This document shows positions 57,575 to 64,000 of a stretch of 64,000 nt of DNA, in pieces. The notes under the pieces were generated by a model. The model did not search any database, was not told the DNA's origin, and saw only the letters and a list, made by a program, of their open reading frames with translations. The stretch lies in the NCBI RefSeq assembly GCF_033568475.1, contig NC_133122.1, positions 151,418,861-151,482,860 of the forward strand, written 5' to 3'. Every line of letters starts with the position of its first letter. Positions within the stretch are counted from its first letter, which is position 1. The stretch comes from Henckelia pumila. Taxonomy: Eukaryota > Streptophyta > Magnoliopsida > Lamiales > Gesneriaceae. A program made the translations under genes and the position numbers.

Positions 57575-59276
57575 AAGGACATCCTACAATGATTTTTAAA
57601 AAGAAAATATAAAAAATAAATTTTACTAAGCATATATTCTAACGCAATATCAATTTTGAATTGTAGTAGATTTTTTAAATTTGTTACTCATATGTTTGTG
57701 AGATCCTAAAATATCAGTTTATTCAATAATAATTTCAAGTGATAGCATCAAATACTAGGCATAAAAACTAATTATATATATATTTCTTAATATGTATCAT
57801 ATATATGTATGTGTGTATCTATAGTCATCATAAACCATGTCATCATCATCAACATCACCCGCGGCCTTCTTCTCCGACGCACCATCACTGGCCGACAGGC
57901 CATCATGACAGCGCAACCCCCACCATCATCCTCCAAGTGCAAGCGGCTGCCAAGATCTAACTCCTAGAGTTGCAGAATCGCCGTGCTCCTCCACCATCGC
58001 TCGATCAGCCGCCAGCCGCCGCCTCCTTCACGAAGCAACGCTGCCACCTCGAGTACAAAATCTGGCTCCGTTCCCACCTGGAAACACAGCCATGACTGAA
58101 TTTTGAGTTTCAAGATTTTGGCTACCCTCTTCAAAGCCGAGCATAGCCCCATCGAGCCAGATCGGAGAGCATGGAAGCTAACCATGGGTGGAAGTCGACA
58201 GAGCCATCGTCGGACTATTAACACAACCATCTCTGATCCACCGCCATTCCTTGGACAACCCCTTTCTCAAGCGACCAGCTCCCCTGCACTGCAACCAACA
58301 TCCTCCGATAGCCCCCGTCAAGCTTGATCGGAAATCTTGGAAGCTATTCCATGGCTTGAAGTCGAAAGATGACCACCGCCGGATGAACCCCGCCATTCAC
58401 TCGACATCGGCAATCACCACCTCGCCGTCGTCGCTGTCTCGGTCATGGAATAGGAAGAAGATGATGAATGTGTAGAATGATGAGAAGATCACACATACAT
58501 ACGATACACAATATAAGATACATACAAATAGAAGTTTGCGTGGAGAGGAAGGAAATAGAACAAAGGCAGAGAGAGAAGAAAGAATTAAAAAATCACACAT
58601 ATCAATTTTCAAACCACGTGATGGGAATTGATACCTGCCATATTGATTAACTCTCCCCTTTGATTATTTTTGTTTGAACGTGATAGAACGAGTACTGCAA
58701 CAAAAAATAATACAACAATAATATTGAGTTAGTAAGTTGTGATAAACATACTTCGATGTGGAATTTATAATGATAGTAGCAACCAGAGTTCTACTGGGTT
58801 TCTACAATTATTATTCTGGCAGGAATTTGATTCCTGTCCAATTACACTGTAATCATTATTTGGCAGGATTTTAATTTCATTGCATCACTATCCTACTACA
58901 GTTACTCCACCACGGTATCTCCATATCTCAAGAGCTTTCGAGGGCGTTGTCCCCGATCCCCCAAGAGGTGGCTCTACCCCCTCGACCCCCGCGGCCTGGC
59001 CGAGCCGGTCTATCCTCGTAATTTTTGCAGTGGCAAACATTATTCATTGTTGGCAACTAAATTTCTAAAAATATTAAATGAAGTTCTGAAAATATTCTAA
59101 CACCTACTATCTGCACGTGACCCGCCCAAAGGTGGGGGACCTATGATGGGTTACGACCCAAATTTATTTTCTCCTGTAATCAGAATCCTGCTACATGTAT
59201 ACTGACAGACTACTCCAAAAACTCTTACTCTCAACCATCTCTACTAAACAGGACATGCTCGAGAGTGGGGGGCTTA
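57575..59276 (+). other. Right part of element C internal region
   Basis: The counterpart of 53022-54480 in D, in the opposite orientation (shared 'GAGATCCTAAAATATCAGTTTATT' and GC-rich block at 57845-58450). It ends in the polypurine tract GAGAGTGGGGGGCTTA (59261-59276). Two oddities: a short very GC-rich insert at about 58935-59015 (CCCCCTCGACCCCCGCGG) and an extra polypurine-plus-LTR-start-like piece at about 59133-59177. There is no gene. Confidence 0.65.
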
Positions 59277-59697
59277 TTATGGGTTATGACCCAATTTGAT
59301 TTTTTCCCGGCCCAAACCCAATGACTCAATCTATTTGAGTCTCATATTATTTATTTGGACATCAAGGCTCATAAATTTTTAAAAGCTCATAAGAGGCCCA
59401 AGCCCATTAAACTCTTCGACTATCTATAAATAGCTCAAGTCCTCTTATTATTAAGGGACGCACTCTATAGTCACATGCTCTAGTTCTCTAGAATTTTTAT
59501 TGGGCAAATACTGACTTGAGCGTCAGAGTGTCTTCGTCGGACAACCTTCGGCGCCACTCACTTTGCTTTGTGATGCAGGTAACAACCCACAAAGTTCGAA
59601 CTTTGGAACAGTTCGAGTATTGATTCAGCTATCCAGATCTTCACAAGTTACCCAGATTTTTTTTCTAATCGGGTAATATAAATTTTTTGCTACATCA
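59277..59697 (+). repeat. 3' LTR of element C
   Basis: 421 bp, the mate of 49673-50095, ending TTGCTACATCA. Its first bases read TTATGGG where the mate has TGATGGG. Confidence 0.88.
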
Positions 59698-60150
59698 GTT
59701 CCCTTCGAATATTACTCATCGTCCTAGAAACACCTAAATTCTCATTCCCCTCTTTCCATAAAACGGTCGCTGGTAGCGCTTAGTCGTGTCGCGCCCAAAT
59801 TAACCCAACTCAGATTAACTAAATAAACATGTAGTAGCGAGAGTAGGGATCGTTCCCACGAGAAAAGTGAAATTTATTTGTGTTATTAAAAATACTTGAA
59901 ATAAATAAAAGGGGATTTTAGATTTTTGAATTACTACTATGCAAAAATTAAAATAAGAAAGATCAATAAATTAACGAGACTTAGTATCGGTCGACTACAC
60001 CCTTGAAATTATTCATTCGATCATCGATTCCCTAAAAATAATTAATTCACATTGAATATTCATCATTGGAAATTTAATTCATGTTTCACTTTAATTTTAG
60101 TTAACTAGACACCAGCGTTCTAAGTTAACCCTTACCCCATAAATTAACCC
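59698..60150. other. Unclassified repeat-like spacer
   Basis: Contains GTGTCGCGCCCAAATTAACC and GTAGTAGCGAGAGTAGGGAT, the sort of text seen near LTR or primer regions of plant retroelements, then AT-rich DNA. It is probably a retroelement fragment cut by element B. No boundaries can be set. Confidence 0.3.
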
Positions 60151-61641
60151 TGTAGTGACCCTGCATGGAATCACCTACTAACTGGCAACTAATAGCATGC
60201 ATTAAACTTAATACAGCAAAATACTTAACAGAGTAAAACGTGCGAAAACATAATCCATAAATTACATATCAGCTTAATAAAATATATCCAGACTTAATAC
60301 TGTAGTGATACAACCATATCGAAAAACTTAAAAGTAAACATTATACAGCTATATCAAATCCTGCTGTATAATTAACTCCTCAAGGCTCCTGCTCCCTAGT
60401 CTTACCTTGAACTACCAGCTCCGTCCATCCTGCGACCTACCCTGTGGAATAGGGTGTCCAAGATAACAACTAGGACGTGAGCGCTAACGTCCAGTACATA
60501 AACATGAGTAACATATGTATATAATGCATGCAACATGATGACTGGTAAAAGGTCATCTGAAAAGTCATGCTCAGTACCGGTGCCACATGAGTATTGCCAC
60601 CGCACGGATCAACCTCTGGGTGCAACCACACTCGTCTAGTACACCAGAGTAGTCAGACATACATGTCCCCGCCGTCGCAGTACTCTCAGTGACAGATTAT
60701 CGAGTATAGAGCTGAGCGGCTTTATAATCATGTATATCAAGATATAGGCTCAACATGTATATGCACATGACATATGAATATGAAAAACGGTAAATCATAT
60801 ATCATGCCATATAATAATGCCAAATAAATGCAACATATAAACATGTATTCTCGCTGGCAATCTCAGTCCATGTGTACGTACCTCTAGGCTAGTTCAAGTA
60901 TAATAGATCCTAGGTTCCAAGCCTATATTCAAAAGTTCACCGTATCACTACACAAGTTCTATAAGCCTTAACTAAGATAATAAGTACTTCCAAAACTTAA
61001 ATAGATTTCCGGACCATACCTTCGTCCGTAGATAGCCCTTTGGAGTCGCTGGTCCCGGATGACTATAACCACACCTTGGTTATTCCAGAACCTCGATTAT
61101 AATCGATAGGGCCCTCAAGTGTATAACTCACACTATATAACTAGAGAAGGAAACTCGGAAATTGTAATTCAAATTGAAATCGAATGAGTCCTATTTATAG
61201 GAAAATTTCTGGTCGAGTTCGGGCCCTCCGAACTGGGGTTCGGATCATCCGTTCCAACTTAATGCATGCATGCAAGCCACGTCAGGTTCGGAGCCTCCGA
61301 ATTCAGGTTCGGATCGTCCGAACTTCTCTTCGTCCGACACTTGTCAAAATCCATGGCTGAGTAATCTTGCTTGCATGGCATGAGGGAGTTCGGGCCGTCC
61401 GATCCTTAGTTCGGATCGTCCGAACTTGACTTAACTCCGAAGTCAACAAACCATCTTTGGAGCCCCCGAGTTGCTGAGTTTGGGCCGTCCGAAGTTCTCT
61501 TCGGACCATCCGAACTGGCTCAGAAAAATGAAAATCCAATTCTTGATTCTGAAGTCCGATTAAACCCCGGAATTGGTTAATCACCAATCTTTAATCATGT
61601 TTAACATATTATTATCTTAAAATGGAATTTGGGTTACTACA
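60151..61641 (-). repeat. 3' LTR of element B
   Basis: 1491 bp, TGTAG...CTACA ends. Minus-strand TATA box at 61192-61201. About nine palindromes of TTCGGA-N3-TCCGAA type (for example GTTCGGATCGTCCGAAC) lie just upstream of it between 61210 and 61520. Confidence 0.9.
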
Positions 61642-61761
61642 TTCTCCCCACCTTTAGATATTTTGTCCGCAAAATAAAATCTAAAGACAAATCAAGATAA
61701 CAATATGAAACATCAAACCATGTTTTATTACAACAACTGTAATTACATCTTTACATGGTAA

Positions 61762-64000
61762 TCAAAAGTACAAAGCAAACAACTCAGGATATTCAGCCCG
61801 CATATAGCTCTCGATTTCCCAAGTTGCTTCTTCAACGCCTCGGCGCTGCCACTGTACCATCACAAGTGGTATAGTCTTGTTCCGAAGAATTTTCTCCTTT
61901 CTGTCTAGGATACGGAGTGGTCGTTCAACAAAAGACAGATTTGGTTCTAGCTGAATATCAGTATGCTGGATAATATGAGATTCATCAGCTATGTACTGTC
62001 GAAGTAACGACACATGAAAAACATTATGTATACTGGAAAGAGATGGCGGTAACGCCAAACGATATGCAACATCTCCAATTTTCTCCAGTATCTGGAAAGT
62101 CCCAATGAAACGAGGTGACAACTTGCCTTTCACACCGAACCTCATCACCTTCCTAAAAGGTGACACTCGTAGGAACACATATTCACCAGGCTCAAACTGA
62201 AGTGGCCTGCGGTGAATATTAGCGTAACTGGCTTGCCGATCTTGAGCAGCTTTGATCCTCCGCTTGATCAAATCTACCTTGTCTACAATCTGCTGCACCA
62301 ATTTAGGACCCTCGACTTGTCGTTCCCCGACTTCATCCCAGAATAACGGAGTACGACACCGTCGACCATACAATGCCTCGAAAGGTGCCATATCAATACT
62401 AAGATGATAACTGTTATTGTAGGCAAATTCGATCAAAGGTAACTGATCCTGCCAAGATAAGCTAAAATCCATGACAGAAGAACGTAGCATATCTTCCAAC
62501 ATACGAATAGTTCGCTCTGACTGCCCGTTAGTCTCCGGATGATATGCAGTGCTCAAACTCAGAGTGGTACCCAACGCCTACTGAAAACTACCCCAAAAAC
62601 GTGAGGTAAATCGCGGATCTCTATCACTAACTATGCTCACTGGAATCCCATGTAATCGCACTATCTCCTGGATATATAAGCGTGCAATGCGATCATAAGA
62701 ATACTCCCGGTTGTAAGGAATAAAGTGTGCTGATTTCGTCAAACGGTCAACAACGACCCAGATAGCATCACACTGACGTGAAGTCATAGGAAAGTGGGTG
62801 ACAAAATCCATAGTCACATGCTCCCACTTCCATTCGGGAATCTCAAGATTCTGTAGTAATCCACCTGGTCGTCGGTTTTCAGCCTTGACCTGTTGACAAA
62901 CCAAACATCTTGAAACAAACTAATATACACTCCGCTTCATCCATTTCCACCAAAATCTGGTTCGCAAGTCCTTATACATTTTCATGCTTCCAGGATAAAC
63001 AGACAATCGACTCCTGTGAGCTTGAGATATAATATCATTCCTGAGTTCCGTAACATCAGGTACAACCACTCGATTCGATAAGCACAATAAACCATCTGCT
63101 TGAAAATGGAATCCAGATGTATTACCCCCATTGGCTAGATGTGCCAAACGCTGAGTCTTAACATCAGATATCTGAGCATCTCTGATCCGAGAATACAATG
63201 CTGGCTCAGATAATATAGTATACAAACGAATTCCATTTCTTCCTTTCTTGTGCTTGAGTGTAAAACTCAATGAACAGCACTCTTGAACCAAATGAGATAT
63301 TTCACTAGTCTGAAGTGCAGAAAGTCACACCTGCCGACTCAAGGCATCAGCAGTAAGATTAGCAGAACCTGGATGATATTTGATTTCACAACCATAATCC
63401 TTCAAAAGATCCATCCAGCGTCTCTGTCGCATATTCAACTCCGCCTGAGTGAATAAATACTTCAAACTCTTGTGATCCGTAAATATCTCAAATTTCTTGC
63501 CATAAAGATAATGCCTCCAAATCTTGAGTGCAAATACAATGGCGTCTAACTCGAGATCATGTACAGGATAATTATTCTCATGCGTCTTCAACTGTTGAGA
63601 AGCATAGGCAATAACATGTTCACGCTGTGTAAAAACACATCCTAACCCCTGACCAGAGGCATCAGTATAGACAACATAACCTCCTGATCCAGAAGGTAGA
63701 GCTAACACAGGTGCAGTAGTAAGACGTCTATGCAGCTCGTGAAATGACTCCTTACAATCCGAGGACCATATGAAGGCAAAATCTTTTCGTGTAAGCTATG
63801 TCAAAGGCCTGGCCAACTGTGCAAAATTCTCGATGAACCGATGGTAATAACCCGCTAGACCTAAGAAACTACGAAACTCAGCAACCGTCATCGGACGAGA
63901 CCAGTTCAGCACTGCCTCTATCTTACTTGGATCAACAGATATTCCTTCACTGGAAATCACATGACCGAGAAACACTACCCGATCAAGCCAGAATTCACAC
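61762..64000 (-). pseudogene. Element B pol: RT (C-terminal part)-RNase H-integrase-chromodomain, with nonsense codons
   Basis: One minus-strand frame runs from the right edge to 61762, broken at 63796-63798 (TAG), 63325-63327 (TGA), 62920-62922 (TAG) and 62578-62580 (TAG). Visible parts: the thumb and C-terminal end of reverse transcriptase; RNase H ([22 protein letters not shown]); integrase zinc finger and core (SDRDPRF, HPETNGQSER); and the chromodomain-like VMVQWQRRGVEEATWE. Homology with element A continues through each stop, and A has Gln or Arg at three of those sites. It is non-functional as it stands. Confidence 0.9.

Larger units (their letters stand above)
49668..59702 (+). mobile_element. 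Gag-only Tat-lineage LTR element C, interrupted by element D
   Basis: LTRs at 49673-50095 and 59277-59697 share TGATGGGTTATGACCC-type starts and GCTACATCA-type ends, and are flanked by a perfect 5-bp duplication GTTCC (49668-49672, 59698-59702). The primer-binding region GCTTGGCACCGTCTGTGGG follows the 5' LTR, as in Tat/Ogre/Retand-type elements. A polypurine tract precedes the 3' LTR. Between them are a gag remnant, tandem repeats, a GC-rich block and no pol. This is the organisation called TR-GAG. A second copy of the family in reverse orientation sits inside it (about 52793-57574). Confidence 0.85.
60151..64000 (-). mobile_element. Ty3/gypsy chromovirus element B, 3' half only (runs off the window)
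   Basis: The 3' LTR at 60151-61641 is followed inward by a polypurine tract (AGGTGGGGAGAA on the minus strand, 61642-61653) and pol. The 5-bp AACCC at 60146-60150 would be its target duplication, but the other side is outside the window. It is clearly related to element A in protein but has a different LTR, so it is a sister family. Confidence 0.9.

Noticed and set aside
1-64000. tRNA, rRNA or other structured RNA genes
   Set aside because: I looked for tRNA-like and rRNA-like text and saw none I could support by eye; a covariance-model scan would settle it.

Overview
The window is plant nuclear DNA. Five intron-bearing, eukaryotic-type genes lie in AT-rich, transposon-dense sequence. The gene set (SUVH histone methyltransferase, DHHC S-acyltransferase, COX5C) and the repeat types (Ty3/gypsy chromoviruses, Tat-lineage gag-only elements, plant L1-like LINE with DUF4283, MULEs, hAT-like and PIF/Harbinger-like MITEs) point to a eudicot. 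I cannot name the species from sequence alone.

Left half (1-30.4 kb) is the gene-bearing part. A degenerate gypsy LTR mosaic occupies 1-1342. It is followed by a SUVH1/3-type H3K9 methyltransferase with an intronless CDS (2394-4514, +), a five-exon DHHC palmitoyltransferase (9344-12597, +), a dead LINE on the minus strand (13.1-16.0 kb) carrying an organelle-like insert, COX5C (17057-17251, +), a conserved plant pseudokinase-like protein with a 7-nt first coding exon (18607-22390, -), and a large acidic membrane-anchored protein (25530-29925, -). The spaces between them hold MITEs and TA microsatellites. The genes are independent, with no operon-like logic.

Right half (30.5-64 kb) is almost entirely nested transposons, and most boundaries can be fixed by target-site duplications (TSDs). 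They are: a 1.8-kb non-autonomous MULE (31078-32876); a complete chromovirus (33858-41115, minus strand, TSD CGCCC) inside a hAT-like repeat (33739-41611, 8-bp TSD); a 7.9-kb MULE (41749-49618, perfect 9-bp TSD) whose interior is a large fold-back of about 550-bp repeats with a further MITE inside; a gag-only Tat-type element (49673-59697, TSD GTTCC) with a second, oppositely oriented copy of the same family nested in it (about 52793-57574); and the 3' half of a second chromovirus (60151 to beyond 64000).

The most noteworthy signals are: the fold-back inside the 7.9-kb MULE; nested inverted gag-only elements with hypervariable tandem repeats and a GC-rich block of unknown origin; arrays of short palindromes immediately upstream of the TATA box in three different chromovirus LTRs; and a set of nonsense codons in the two chromoviruses that all fit C-to-T (or G-to-A) transitions.
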